Source of the DNA: Pseudomonadota bacterium
GTDB taxonomy: Bacteria > Pseudomonadota > Alphaproteobacteria > UBA8366
DNA length: 64,000 bases
Direction of reading: 5' to 3'
Assembly: GCA_036339585.1 (NCBI GenBank)
Contig: JAYZAS010000005.1
Span: forward strand, 1 to 64,000
Under the pieces are notes generated by a model. That model was not told the DNA's origin, searched no databases, and was given only the letters and a program-made list of their open reading frames with translations. Numbering within the stretch: position 1 is the first letter of the stretch; each line of letters starts with the position of its first letter. Shown piece by piece: positions 19,050 through 28,578 of the stretch. The position numbers were made by a program, and so were the translations under genes.

Positions 19050-19619
19050 ATGGACATCATTTTGATAATTGCCGCAGGGTTGGCTGTGGTTCTATACATC
19101 TGGTATGCAAAAATAGTTGCACGGCGAAATACGGCAGGAGAAGCATTGTCCGGGATTGACGTACAGTTGACCAAGCGGTCAGAGCTGATTCCTAATATCC
19201 TGGCAATAGCTAAGAAATTCATGGAGCATGAGAAAGAACTTCTAGAAGAAGTAACGAAACTGCGTGCAAAAGCCACTGAGGGATATGATACTTTAGATCC
19301 GAAACAAGTTGCTAAACACTTTGAGGATTCGGCTGCACTGGGTGCGCAAATGGGCAAGCTTATGATTTCTATGGAGGCATATCCAGATTTGAAGTCCGAC
19401 AAAACCATGATCCAAGCTCAAAAGACATATAATGAAGTTGAGGCTCAAATCGCGGCTGCTCGTAGGTTTTACAACTCGGCTGTCTCTGACTTGAATAACT
19501 CGATAGAGATTTTTCCGGGTAGTTTGTTAGCTCCGCTGGCAAATTCGCGGGTCATGCCTTTTTACGAAGGTGATGCCACTTCGCGGGAGCCGGTAGACGC
19601 AGCAAAGTTGTTGGGCTAG
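19050..19619 (+). CDS. lemA: LemA family protein
   Basis: A 189-residue LemA protein with one N-terminal membrane helix (residues 3-21, IILIIAAGLAVVLYIWY) and a helical-bundle domain. Family marks are RRNTAGEALSGIDVQLTKRSELIPNIL and, later, YNEVEAQIAAARRFYNSAVSDLNNSIEIFPGSLLA. The helix anchors it in the inner membrane. The molecular function of LemA is not settled, but lemA is commonly found beside M48 metalloproteases, and one follows here after the SH3-like gene. The ribosome binding site AGGAGG is unusually strong and close to the ATG. Confidence 0.92.
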   Translation: MDIILIIAAGLAVVLYIWYAKIVARRNTAGEALSGIDVQLTKRSELIPNILAIAKKFMEHEKELLEEVTKLRAKATEGYDTLDPKQVAKHFEDSAALGAQMGKLMISMEAYPDLKSDKTMIQAQKTYNEVEAQIAAARRFYNSAVSDLNNSIEIFPGSLLAPLANSRVMPFYEGDATSREPVDAAKLLG

Positions 19620-19849
19620 CGTCCGCATAATATGTGGCAAATCAAACTTCAACTTTGCCAACCAAAACTTATTGTTCTCCGCACAAGCAAAAATGGGAGA
19701 AACACACTCGATAGTGAAGCATTGCGGGACAACCGGAGTGATTAATACTGATATTTTACCGGCGTGCTAAGGCTATAGGGTATTGTGATTTGTAAAAAAA
19801 TGCTACGGATATATGGTAAACTAAATTCGTACACTGGTGAATTTCAATC

Positions 19850-20500
19850 ATGCATTTTGAATCTGAATTTAAAAAAGGCATTTTTCTTCTATCATTGCCG
19901 ATTATCATGTCCACGAATGTTGCACTGGGCTTCGAACGTCTGAATGTTGGTGATACTGTATTCGTTGCATGTGAAAACATCTTCATTCATTCTAAACCTT
20001 CGGTATTTTCTGAAAGAATTAAGACTTTAAAGTTTGGCGATAGCGTAAATGTTATTGGGTTAACTAAGTTATTCACACTGCCAGCATCTGATGCGTCGTC
20101 TAAAGAAACGCTCGAACGAGAGGAAGAAAACTCTGCGGAGCAGGAAGAAAGAGAAATTAGGCCAGTCCCGGCTGAGTCGTATACTCGGGCCTCTTGGCTA
20201 CAGTTTACGAATGGATATAGCCCAGCATCGTGTTTTGTAACAAAAAAATTGATGAAAACCCAGACCCCCGAAAAGATAAAACAAAAGGTAGACGCTCTGT
20301 CTGCGAGCAAAGCGAAAAGAAATTTTTCGGAGGATGAAAAAGGAGATATGACTGCTATGCGTGGAGTAGCGGGAAAAGCAAAAGGTGCGCAGGCTGACTA
20401 TGAAAAGGTTGATCAATTAATTGAGGAGAACCAAAAAAATCTAGATATCGAAAAGTTCCAGGTATTTCGCAAAAACGGTCGGTTGGGAGAATTCAGATGA
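19850..20500 (+). CDS. Secreted SH3-like domain protein
   Basis: A 216-residue exported protein. A signal segment spans residues 10-28, followed by a bacterial SH3-type beta domain: VGDTVFVACENIFIHSKPS...TLKFGDSVNVIGL, later YTRASWLQFTNGYSPASCFV. A charged loop (residues 85-105) interrupts the SH3 core. The C-terminal 80 residues are helical and charged. Its last four bases overlap the start of the M48 protease gene (ATGA), so the two are translationally coupled. The context suggests a periplasmic adaptor or regulator for the protease. That role is inference. Confidence 0.68.
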   Translation: MHFESEFKKGIFLLSLPIIMSTNVALGFERLNVGDTVFVACENIFIHSKPSVFSERIKTLKFGDSVNVIGLTKLFTLPASDASSKETLEREEENSAEQEEREIRPVPAESYTRASWLQFTNGYSPASCFVTKKLMKTQTPEKIKQKVDALSASKAKRNFSEDEKGDMTAMRGVAGKAKGAQADYEKVDQLIEENQKNLDIEKFQVFRKNGRLGEFR

Positions 20501-21489
20501 AACGATGGCAACAAAAAATAGTTCTCCAAGCTGTAATATTCATCGTCCTAAGTGTGGGCGCTAGTGACGGAAAAGCGCAATCTCTCGGAGGTTTCCTTGA
20601 TTCACTTAATAGCCAGAAGCCTGCTCAAAACGGTGGACAATCTCAAGAGCAAAGTCAAAGTCCAAGCCAGACTATCAAAAATCTGTTAGGCGGCATTAAG
20701 TCAAACAGTGACACGCCAGAGGGACAAGGCGAGACCCCCGGGGGCGGTGTAAATTTAGGAAAAATGGTTGGAAAGGTTTTTGATGCACATCACAATACCA
20801 TTCTCGGTCCGATGGGAAGGTATTACTTGGGCAGGAAGCTTTCAGCGCATGTGTTGGGGCGTTACGCTACCCTGCCGCAAAGCGATTTGCGTACAAAATA
20901 TGTTCGAAGTATAGTTTTGACACTGCTATCAGCAAGTAACTATGCCGGCAATCACAAAGAGCCGCTAGTTATTATTTTGCGAGATAAGAGCGTTATCAAC
21001 GCGTTTTCTGCGCCCGGTAATTTTGTTTTCATTTCAACAGGAATGTTAGACTTTGTTCGGAATGAAGATGAATTAGCTTTTGTCCTTGCCCACGAAGTGG
21101 CTCACGTAGAGTTGGACCATGGATTGAATGCTGTTAAATCAAAGCAGGGCACCGACCTTATGAAAGATGTTGCCGGTAATGCTTTTCCTGGCTTGGGAGG
21201 GGTCCTTGGGAATATGATGGGCTTCATGGAAAATGGTTTTAGCGCTGACTTGGAGGGAGAAGCTGATCGGCGCGGCGCAGAGCTCGCCGCCAAAGCAGGG
21301 TATAATGCAAGGGCTGGCGTGAACGTGATCAGGCGTCTTGAAAAGTCGCAGGGGCATCAGCATGCGAAGGGCTATCCAAAGGATCGAACTTCTATTGTTA
21401 CACGGGTAGCGAATGCATCCTCTCAAGTTTCGGAAAATTTGGTACAAATAAGATCGAGACGTTTTGATGAAATCATCAGAAACAAATGA
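20497..21489 (+). CDS. M48-family metalloprotease, exported
   Basis: A 330-residue peptidase with a signal peptide (residues 1-28, ending DGKAQ), a low-complexity Gln/Ser-rich linker (about 37-80), and an M48 catalytic domain. The zinc motif is LAHEVAHVELDHG, and the third ligand is in ADLEGEADRRGAELAAKAGYN. A Gly-rich insert (FPGLGGVLGNMMGF) separates them. The family includes BepA and LoiP, which degrade misfolded outer-membrane proteins, and the exported location fits that. It is coupled to the SH3-like gene by a 4-base overlap, and overlaps the start of the downstream TPR gene. Confidence 0.85.
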   Translation: MKRWQQKIVLQAVIFIVLSVGASDGKAQSLGGFLDSLNSQKPAQNGGQSQEQSQSPSQTIKNLLGGIKSNSDTPEGQGETPGGGVNLGKMVGKVFDAHHNTILGPMGRYYLGRKLSAHVLGRYATLPQSDLRTKYVRSIVLTLLSASNYAGNHKEPLVIILRDKSVINAFSAPGNFVFISTGMLDFVRNEDELAFVLAHEVAHVELDHGLNAVKSKQGTDLMKDVAGNAFPGLGGVLGNMMGFMENGFSADLEGEADRRGAELAAKAGYNARAGVNVIRRLEKSQGHQHAKGYPKDRTSIVTRVANASSQVSENLVQIRSRRFDEIIRNK

Positions 21490-23152
21490 GGAATACTCCG
21501 AACAAACAATACAAGAGCTTTTAACGCTACAAACCCGCTCACTGCGGCGGCTTGAAAATCACTTTGCGCCGGAGGTTGTTGAGGAACAAGAACGCCGTAG
21601 GTTTCAGAAGATTCGGTCTTTATGTGTCAAGTTAACCTCTTTAATTGCTCTACTTGCAACAGCAATTGTGGGTGGTGGCGAAGGTGTAATTTATCTTAAG
21701 GAGTTATGGGAAAAACGCGCTACTGCCCAAAAATATGCAGAAGTTGGCGTGCGGGTTTACTACGATGAAAATAATATAAACATTGGTAAAGAATTTATTG
21801 GAAAGGCTCTTGAGCTAAGTCCCAACAACTCTGAATATTTATACTTGGATGCATATATCGACGGTATGGCCGAAGTTCGAAGACTTCTCAACCTTGACCG
21901 TCCGTATACCGCCAGTGAGCTTGATGCGGCCCATAGAGCTATCGCTAAGTCTATACTTTTGGAACAACAGGCTCCACAGAAACCGGAAGCTTACATTCTA
22001 CAGGGTCAGATTTACACGGCATTGCGCGAGAGTGACCGAGCAAAAAAAGCACTTTCAAAAGCAATTTTATTAGATCCGGATAACGATTTCGCAATAATGC
22101 GCCTTGGGGTGGTTGAATATAGGAGTGGGCGGAGAGATAGGGCAGTCGAACTTTTTGATAAAGCTCTTAAGATTAATAAAGAATCAAAATGGGCCCATTT
22201 ATGGAAGGGTATAATTTTTTCGGACGAAAAAAAGTTAGACTTGGCCAAGTCTTCCTTCAATGCGGCTCTTAATATCGACCCACGATTTGATTTGGCTCTT
22301 TACAATCTTGGATGGTTGGAGCTTAAAACGAAAAAAAGAGACTATGTTACGGCCGAAGCATTTTTTAGAAAAACACTCCGCGTAAATCCATCATATAAAG
22401 AAGCGTTTTATGGGATGGGAATGGTTTACGGGTATCAGAAACAGTATGAAGTTGCCCATAGGTACCTTTCAAAAGCGCTAAAAATAGACAAGGAGTTTCT
22501 TACAGCTTGGAAGTGGCGAGGGATCGTCAACTATGAAATGAACAAACTCCAAGAAGCAAAAGCTGATTTTACGGCTGGCCTAGAACTTGATCCATCCAAC
22601 GCAAATTTGTTCGTTCGTCGAGCCCGTGTCGCGATACTGTCGGAAGAGTTTGAAAATGCTTTATCAGATCTGATGTTTGCTAATAAGTTAGATAAACGGA
22701 ATGCAAGGACATTTTTATATCTTGGTCAGGTTTATGAAGCCTTGGGTCAAATGGAACCAGCGATTGAAAGCCTTAATAAAGCATTATCAATTAACAGAAA
22801 ATATAGTGAAGCACATGCAGCATTGGGCAGCGTTTACCGGAAACAAGGTGACAATAACAAAGCCATTGCAGCTTATCAGAATGCGTTAAACGGTTCTTCT
22901 TACAGAAGAGAACGTTTCGCAATACCAATGTCCCGGATTTTGCGTGATTTAAAAAGGACTAATGAGGCATATCAGTTAATCAATCAAATAACATTCACGG
23001 AACGTGAGTCACCCGAGCTTTGGTTCGCTCTATTTGAGACAGCTTTAAGTGTTGGTAAACTAGATCGCGCAAAGTCGGCTTTTGTTGAATACCAAAAATT
23101 ATTACCAGGTTCTGACAAAATCGCATTGATGAGAAGAAAACTTAAAAGGTAA
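21467..23152 (+). CDS. Membrane-anchored TPR repeat protein
   Basis: A protein of about 561 residues with a cytoplasmic N terminus, one transmembrane helix (about 53-75), and many tetratricopeptide repeats from about residue 150 to the end, with recurring patterns such as AKKALSKAILLDPDN, AVELFDKALKINKES and AIESLNKALSINRKYSEA. The TPRs would face the periplasm and bind other proteins. The ATG at 21467 overlaps the 3' end of the M48 gene by 23 bases; a TTG sits just before it. It belongs with the SH3-like protein and protease as one unit and may act as a scaffold for them. Molecular partners are unknown. Confidence 0.8.
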   Translation: MKSSETNEEYSEQTIQELLTLQTRSLRRLENHFAPEVVEEQERRRFQKIRSLCVKLTSLIALLATAIVGGGEGVIYLKELWEKRATAQKYAEVGVRVYYDENNINIGKEFIGKALELSPNNSEYLYLDAYIDGMAEVRRLLNLDRPYTASELDAAHRAIAKSILLEQQAPQKPEAYILQGQIYTALRESDRAKKALSKAILLDPDNDFAIMRLGVVEYRSGRRDRAVELFDKALKINKESKWAHLWKGIIFSDEKKLDLAKSSFNAALNIDPRFDLALYNLGWLELKTKKRDYVTAEAFFRKTLRVNPSYKEAFYGMGMVYGYQKQYEVAHRYLSKALKIDKEFLTAWKWRGIVNYEMNKLQEAKADFTAGLELDPSNANLFVRRARVAILSEEFENALSDLMFANKLDKRNARTFLYLGQVYEALGQMEPAIESLNKALSINRKYSEAHAALGSVYRKQGDNNKAIAAYQNALNGSSYRRERFAIPMSRILRDLKRTNEAYQLINQITFTERESPELWFALFETALSVGKLDRAKSAFVEYQKLLPGSDKIALMRRKLKR

Positions 23153-23266
23153 GTCCTTTAGTTTTCGTCCTCGCAAAATGTTCGTTATCAGGCTCTTTTA
23201 ACGGTCTCTGTGTTTTTTTTATTTTTGTTACACTCTGCTATGTTTCTTGGCGGAGGTTCAAGAGTT

Positions 23267-24578
23267 ATGGTTATTAGTCTAAAAAAAGGAAAAGATAAAA
23301 TTGCAATTGCAAGAGATGATGCTGAGGTGCGTGAGGTTGTTGAGGGCATCATCAATGATATTGAGGCGCGTGGAGATATTGCGATTCGCGAATTATCTTT
23401 AAAGTATGACGGTTTCACGCCAAAAAAAATTTTTCCTTGACGAGGATGATATTGCAGTTGCCCTCGCAAGGGTTTCTGCAAATGATCTCGATGACATTAA
23501 ATTCGCTCAGACACAAATCCGTAATTTTGCTGAACTCCAAAAAGATTGCCTTAAGGACCTAGAGGTCGAGACTCTTCCCGGTGTGGTGCTTGGACACAAA
23601 AATGTGCCGGTTAATGCGGTGGGTTGCTATATCCCTGGCGGCAAGTATCCAATGGTTGCATCTGCACACATGAGCGTCCTAACTGCGCAGGTAGCTGGGG
23701 TAAACCGGATAATGGCCGCTGCCCCTCCCCAGAATGGTAAACCCCATCCTGCGCAAGTGGCAGCAATGCATTTGGCCGGGGCAAATGAAATTCTTTTAAT
23801 TAGTGTTCAGGCAGTTGCAGCTATGGCTTTAGGTACAGAAATTATAAATGCTGTTGATATGCTTGTTGGACCAGGCAATATGTACGTGGCCGAAGCAAAG
23901 AGACAGCTTTTTGGTCGTGTCGGAATTGATCTCCTTGCCGGCCCCACGGAGACGCTTATAATAGCAGATGACAGCGCCGATCCAGAGGTATGCGCGGTAG
24001 ATTTATTGGGCCAAGCAGAACATGGGCCTACGTCGCCCGCAACGTTACTTACAAATTCCAATGAATTAGCTGTAAACACGTTGAAACAGGTTGAACGGCA
24101 ACTCGAAATAATGCCCACTGCCGAGGTGGCAGGACGGGCATGGGCTGATCTTGGTTCGGTACTTGTCTATGACTCATTAGAAGAGATGGTTGTTGAGGCA
24201 GATCAATTGGCATACGAGCACGTGCAAATAATGACAAAAGACCCCGATTATTTTGCAGAGAAGATGACGAACTACGGTGCGCTCTTCTTAGGAGCGCGTA
24301 CTAATGTTTCGTACGGTGACAAAGTCATAGGCACAAACCATACGTTGCCGACGGCAGGAGCAGCGCGTTATACAGGAGGTCTCTGGGTAGGAAAATTTAT
24401 GAAAACTTGCACCTATCAAAAGGTGCTAACCAATGAGGCCTCTGCAATGATTGGAGGTTATTGTTCTCGTCTTTGTGCTTTGGAGGGTTTCGCAGGTCAC
24501 GGTGAGCAGGCAAATCTACGGGTAAGACGTTATGGTGGATCTAATATCGAACCTTACGGAGTGGCAACGAAGGTATGA
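23267..24578 (+). pseudogene. HisD-family dehydrogenase (sulfopropanediol-dehydrogenase-like) with a frameshift
   Basis: The start is an ATG at 23267 with GGAGG upstream (23252-23256). The N-terminal frame stops at 23440, and the rest of the protein continues in another frame from the homopolymer A8T5 at 23422-23434, so one indel breaks the gene. The continuation has all core features: [59 protein letters not shown] and [17 protein letters not shown]. The last motifs resemble the HisD paralogues that oxidise 3-sulfopropanediol (HpsN) more than true histidinol dehydrogenase, and no other his gene is near. The stop overlaps the start of the SDR gene (ATGA). Substrate is inference; the frameshift may be a sequencing error in the A-run. 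Confidence 0.7.
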
Positions 24579-25345
24579 GTAAAGCGTTACCTAAAATGCC
24601 CAGTTTCCGTTTGGATGGTCGGCGTGCACTTGTAACGGGTGCAGGGCGAGGCATTGGCCGTGCTGCTAGTTTTGCTCTTGCTGAAGCTGGCGCAGATCTT
24701 TTCTTAGCAGCACGGACCATCTCTGAAGTAGAAAAAGTGGCCTCTGAAATTCATGAGGCTAATGGTAGGGCTAGAGCAATCCGTCTCGATGTTACCGATA
24801 CGTTAGCGGTGAAAGAAATGATGGTAGAATTGGGGCCGTTTCAGATCCTAGTCAACAGCGCAGGTGGAAATCGGCCGCAGGACTTGTTAGATGTGTCAGA
24901 AGGAGATTTCGACTTAATTGCAAACCTCAATTTTAGAGCATCCTTTTTCGTTGCCCAGAGCATGGCGGCTGGTTTGATTGAAGGTGGCCTTCCACGATCA
25001 ATTATAAATATTTCATCTCAAATGGGACATGTCGGGGGGCCCAAGCGAACAGTTTATTGCGCAACCAAACATGCGATTGAGGGTGCAACAAAAGCTATGG
25101 CTTGGGAATTAGGGAAACATAACATTCGGGTGAATACACTTTGCCCAACGTTTATTAGAACGCCTATGGTCGAGAAATTTTTGGCAAATTCTGAGTTTCA
25201 TGATTACGTCATAGAAAATATTGCTCTGAAACGAATTGGGGAAGTTGAAGATATTATGGGTGCTGTAGTATTCTTAGCATCTGATGCTTCGGCACTAATG
25301 ACTGGCTCAGCCCTCGTCATTGATGGTGGTTGGACAGCCGCATAA
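24575..25345 (+). CDS. SDR-family oxidoreductase
   Basis: A 256-residue classical short-chain dehydrogenase. The cofactor loop is [13 protein letters not shown] stands for NNAG, the catalytic Ser is in INISSQMG, and the Tyr/Lys are in YCATK. The end VIDGGWTAA is typical. It overlaps the HisD-like gene by four bases, so they form one transcript. In sulfonate (DHPS) degradation a HisD-like HpsN works with SDR-type dehydrogenases, which makes a joint role in diol or sulfonate oxidation possible. Other hydroxy substrates are equally possible from sequence alone. Confidence 0.85.
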   Translation: MSKALPKMPSFRLDGRRALVTGAGRGIGRAASFALAEAGADLFLAARTISEVEKVASEIHEANGRARAIRLDVTDTLAVKEMMVELGPFQILVNSAGGNRPQDLLDVSEGDFDLIANLNFRASFFVAQSMAAGLIEGGLPRSIINISSQMGHVGGPKRTVYCATKHAIEGATKAMAWELGKHNIRVNTLCPTFIRTPMVEKFLANSEFHDYVIENIALKRIGEVEDIMGAVVFLASDASALMTGSALVIDGGWTAA

Positions 25346-25458
25346 GAATTTTTAGACTCCGGCTCGGATTTCTTACCTCGTCGTTTATAGCTTTTGTAAG
25401 GCACTCACATGGTTCAATTCATCTCTGAATGTAGTCCTATTTTGCGGCGTCTGTATTA

Positions 25459-26478
25459 ATGCATAATGAGACGCTTCATAAGGTCTCGGTTGCTCCGATG
25501 ATGAAATGGACTGATCGGCATTGTCGGTTCTTCCTAAGGCAATTTAGCCACTATCTGTTGTTACATACAGAAATGATCACGACAGGCGCAATCCTGCACG
25601 GCAACTATAAACGACTACTTAGATTTGATCCCGAGGAACAGCCTGTAGCGCTGCAACTCGGTGGTTCGTGTCCTAAAGATCTTTCCGAATCTGCTCGCAT
25701 AGGTTCTGATGCTGGTTATTGCGAAATTAATTTAAATGTTGGATGCCCAAGCAGTAGGGTCCAAGAGGGCAGGTTTGGAGCGTGTCTGATGAAGGAGCCT
25801 CAATTGGTTGGAGATTGTGTCAATGCAATGATTGAAGCAGTTGACATACCTATCACTGTAAAAACTCGTATTGGCGTAGACGAGCAGCCGGAGGGCCCAG
25901 CTCTTGAGGAATTTATCGATATCGTTACTCAGGCAGGATGCAAAAGGTTTATAATTCATGCGCGCAAAGCATTCCTTCAGGGACTCAGTCCACGGCAAAA
26001 TAGAGAGGCACCGCCCCTCAATTACCCAGTTGTATATGAAATGAAGAAACGGTTTTCAGATATTGATATCGTAATTAACGGGGGGATCGCAGATTGCGAC
26101 CAGGGTAAAATGCATCTTTCCCATGTTGATGGGATAATGTTCGGTAGGGCAGCATACCAGAATTGTTTCATGTTGAACCAAGTTGACCATTGTTTTTACG
26201 GCGAAGATGGGCCACACCGTAGCAGGCATGAGATTGCGCAAGCCATGATCCCTTATATTGCACGCGCAATCGAGGAAGGTACTCCTCTTGTCGCAATTAC
26301 GAAGCACATGCTAGGTCTTTTTTACGGAGTCCCTGGAGCTCGATTATGGAGACGAAACTTAAGCGTAATGGCACGTGATCCGCACGCTTCGGCCTCACTA
26401 ATTGAAGATACCCTTACTTCAATGCCGAATTCCGATCATCGCCCATGTATTCAAACAAAAACAGTATGTACGTCGTGA
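25459..26478 (+). CDS. dusA: tRNA-dihydrouridine synthase A
   Basis: A 339-residue FMN enzyme that reduces uridine 20/20a in the tRNA D-loop. DusA signatures are VAPMMKWTDRHCRFFLRQ, TEMITTGA, LQLGGSCPKDL, INLNVGCPSSRVQEGRFGACLM (with the catalytic Cys) and VKTRIGVD. The length is as expected. The N terminus is as in DusA rather than DusB/C. It is monocistronic and converges with gcrA. No oddity is seen. Confidence 0.93.
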   Translation: MHNETLHKVSVAPMMKWTDRHCRFFLRQFSHYLLLHTEMITTGAILHGNYKRLLRFDPEEQPVALQLGGSCPKDLSESARIGSDAGYCEINLNVGCPSSRVQEGRFGACLMKEPQLVGDCVNAMIEAVDIPITVKTRIGVDEQPEGPALEEFIDIVTQAGCKRFIIHARKAFLQGLSPRQNREAPPLNYPVVYEMKKRFSDIDIVINGGIADCDQGKMHLSHVDGIMFGRAAYQNCFMLNQVDHCFYGEDGPHRSRHEIAQAMIPYIARAIEEGTPLVAITKHMLGLFYGVPGARLWRRNLSVMARDPHASASLIEDTLTSMPNSDHRPCIQTKTVCTS

Positions 26479-26554
26479 TCTTCTATTATTTTGGGTTAAA
26501 TCTAGCCACTAGTCCATCTTATTAGAGAATGTAAAACCGCAACGACATGCCTAG

Positions 26555-26902
26555 CTATCTATTAGCAGTAGCATGGGTGGAGTTTTCACTTTTCCTCCGG
26601 TAAGCTGCGGTGCAGTGATCCTCACAATAGGGCCGCCCATGCAACGCTGGCTTCCCACAAAAACGGAATTCAGGGTCTCCAGGATCCCCAATTGGCCACT
26701 GACACATACGTTCACTTACAGCAGCCAAAGGGATCATTTTACGTTTGATAGGTGATGGGCGTGAGGATAGACCCAGCCTATGAGCTTTGCCTATTACGGC
26801 ATTGCGGCTAACCCCCCCTAACTTTTCGGCAATTTGACTTGCCGTTAGCCCATCTCCCCACAACTGCTTGAGCTGGTCCACACGTGTTTCAGTCCACTCC
26901 AT
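26555..26902 (-). CDS. gcrA: GcrA-family cell-cycle regulator
   Basis: GcrA is an alphaproteobacterial factor that binds sigma-70 RNA polymerase and activates promoters carrying GANTC sites methylated by CcrM. The N terminus MEWTETRVDQLKQLW...GLTASQIAEKLG and VSRNAVIGKAHRLGL is the conserved DNA-binding part. The C-terminal Cys/His motif CQWPIGDPG..FRFCG...PYCEDHC is also present. The open frame extends to 26971, but the family starts at MEWT. The ATG at 26902 has GAGAGG upstream, giving 115 residues, shorter than Caulobacter GcrA because the linker is short. The upstream non-coding region holds several GANTC sites. Confidence 0.9.
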   Translation of the reverse strand: MEWTETRVDQLKQLWGDGLTASQIAEKLGGVSRNAVIGKAHRLGLSSRPSPIKRKMIPLAAVSERMCQWPIGDPGDPEFRFCGKPALHGRPYCEDHCTAAYRRKSENSTHATANR

Positions 26903-27153
26903 TCTGGCCTCTCTCGCTACGTTCTTACGCTCGCTGGGCTGTCCAGCATAAATAATAAAATTTTTTGTCACGGACTATATGTTGCGATATTATCTGACAA
27001 TTAACACAACTTATTGAGAGCTACTCCACCAAACAACTCTATTTGTGTTATGGCTTCACTTTGTAGACCCGTCAATAATCGAATCCGTCGAAACACTAAA
27101 AAAAGTTTTAAGAAACAGCCGAAAAGCGCCGTTTGCGGCCCGAACTAATTGAC

Positions 27154-27162
27154 TTATCCACA
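27154..27162 (+). promoter_or_regulatory. Perfect DnaA box
   Basis: TTATCCACA matches the DnaA consensus TTATNCACA exactly and lies in non-coding sequence upstream of gcrA. A single 9-mer can occur by chance; the second site at 27347 has one mismatch. Confidence 0.45.
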
Positions 27163-27239
27163 GGATTGCCAGCGCGAAAATTACCAACTTTTGAAGAAGT
27201 AATTAAACTCGAGCAATAGAAGACACTACGAAATAATTG

Positions 27240-27267
27240 GATTCATTGGGATTCTCTGTAACGACTC
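27240..27267. promoter_or_regulatory. Cluster of three GANTC (CcrM) sites
   Basis: GATTC, GATTC and GACTC occur within 28 bases. GANTC is the CcrM methylation site that GcrA reads in alphaproteobacteria, so clustering in the gcrA upstream region may be regulatory. Confidence 0.4.
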
Positions 27268-27496
27268 GAAGATAAAAAATTGTTTTTTAATAAATTCTCC
27301 TTAATTGAAGGCTGTTTCGCAAATTTCACGAAAGGTAAAGGATCTTTTTTCCACAAGGTAGGTATTGGGTATCATTTATTTTGTCTGTACCTATTCAATT
27401 GGAACGATAAATACTACTAATGCTTTAGAGCAACCTGGTTGAACGACGTTCGACTCAATCATTGATGTTCTTTACGCTCAAGAGAGAGCTGTTTTT

Positions 27497-27844
27497 TCAG
27501 CGCGAACGGAAAACGAGATAAGGCTTGGTATCAAAGACTGATAATACCTCATTTATGTTCTTGCCGTGTTTCAGTTTTTGTGGTCCTGCAAAAACAGTGT
27601 AATAAGCCTTACGGCCTTGACGGTGTTTGAAGATCGAGAAAAGCGGCGTGTCGTAGGTGCTTCGGAAAATTGAGAAGGTAGCTGACCCTTTCTGGAGATC
27701 TATCGCGTAGTCTCTCCATTCCCCGGCCGCAACGCGGCGACTGTAGACATCCAGCAATTGCCGTAACTCATTTTTATCAAATGACACATAGGAATGTCGA
27801 CGTTTGCGAAGTTCAGAAAGCCTTATCGGAGTACTCAGGGTCAT
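27497..27844 (-). CDS. DUF2794 family protein
   Basis: A 115-residue cytoplasmic protein of the DUF2794 family, found in Alphaproteobacteria and of unknown function. Recognised marks are VSFDKNELRQLLDVYSRRVAAGEWRDYAIDL, FSIFRSTYDTPLFSI and YTVFAGPQKLKHGKNINEVL. It has no signal peptide or metal motif. The length is typical. It sits upstream of gcrA on the same strand but is separated from it by the long non-coding region, so they are probably separate transcripts. Confidence 0.8.
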   Translation of the reverse strand: MTLSTPIRLSELRKRRHSYVSFDKNELRQLLDVYSRRVAAGEWRDYAIDLQKGSATFSIFRSTYDTPLFSIFKHRQGRKAYYTVFAGPQKLKHGKNINEVLSVFDTKPYLVFRSR

Positions 27845-27923
27845 AATATACTTTCTGCAAGTTGTTTCATGCTACTGTGAGGATAAACTACAAGCAAAAT
27901 CTCCCAGCTTTTTTGATGGAATA

Positions 27924-28301
27924 TTACTGTACTCGTGTAGTAGTAGGACCATACGGGTCTGGCTGTGCATAACATGCAACTTTGCCCAAGGTTCGATAAC
28001 AATAAATCGGTTTTTCGTAGATCTGTGGGTTAAAGCTCTCGCGACAAAGTGGTCCTTTATCTCGCATAGCCTTTAATGTGCTGCATTCTTTACCTGTCAC
28101 TAATTCAGCTAGGTAATCTTGAGGTAAGCGATCAGACTGGATGAAATTAGCCATGCCAGCTCCAAGAAGATATACGGAGGTTTCTGTGCCGCAAGCAACA
28201 ACTAGAAGACAGGCACCCATAGCTGTCGCTATCACGCCCCGTCTGTAGATCTTTTTGATTTTATTTAGCCAGGTTTTATCCGGATACGTTTTTTCTAACA
28301 A
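27924..28301 (-). CDS. Small lipoprotein with conserved cysteines
   Basis: A 125-residue protein with a basic N terminus, a hydrophobic segment and a lipobox-like VVAC (Cys37), so it is probably a lipoprotein. The mature part has GKECSTLKAMRDKGPLC and the ending YCYRTLGKVACYAQPDPY, a pattern I associate with small uncharacterised alphaproteobacterial lipoproteins. The Cys may form disulfides in the periplasm. The start may lie downstream of the listed ATG because the N-terminal region before the signal is long. Function unknown. Confidence 0.6.
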   Translation of the reverse strand: MLEKTYPDKTWLNKIKKIYRRGVIATAMGACLLVVACGTETSVYLLGAGMANFIQSDRLPQDYLAELVTGKECSTLKAMRDKGPLCRESFNPQIYEKPIYCYRTLGKVACYAQPDPYGPTTTRVQ

Positions 28302-28578
28302 CTTGGAAGACGCCCACCTTTCGTATACTTTTTCCTAATGGGGATAGACAATAATGTTTTCATCGTTCTTTCGATTATTCACGGAAGCCGTATTCTATGC
28401 AAGTATTGGTCCTAGCTGTTTATGTTTAGGCAAGTTGAAAAGATCGACGATGGATTAAACTTGTAGAAAAAAAATCATTAAACCCTATACAATATAAGCG
28501 GTCATAAGTTTCATTGCGAGGGATTTGCGATGAGGTGCAGAATATCTTATCGGGAGCAGACCCGAGCGGAGGATTGAA

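Larger units (their letters stand above)
26903..27496. other. Non-coding region between gcrA and the DUF2794 gene
   Basis: Nearly 600 bases with no credible gene. It contains one perfect DnaA box, a near match at 27347-27355 (TTTTCCACA), and five GANTC sites: 27081-27085, 27240-27244, 27250-27254, 27263-27267 and 27452-27456. The stretch 27270-27310 is AT-rich. This may be an extended gcrA promoter, and an origin-like role is possible but unproven. Confidence 0.5.

Noticed and set aside
26903-27496. Calling this region the chromosome origin
   Set aside because: One perfect and one imperfect DnaA box are too few, and no origin-associated gene such as dnaA, hemE or parAB is nearby. Kept only as a regulatory observation.
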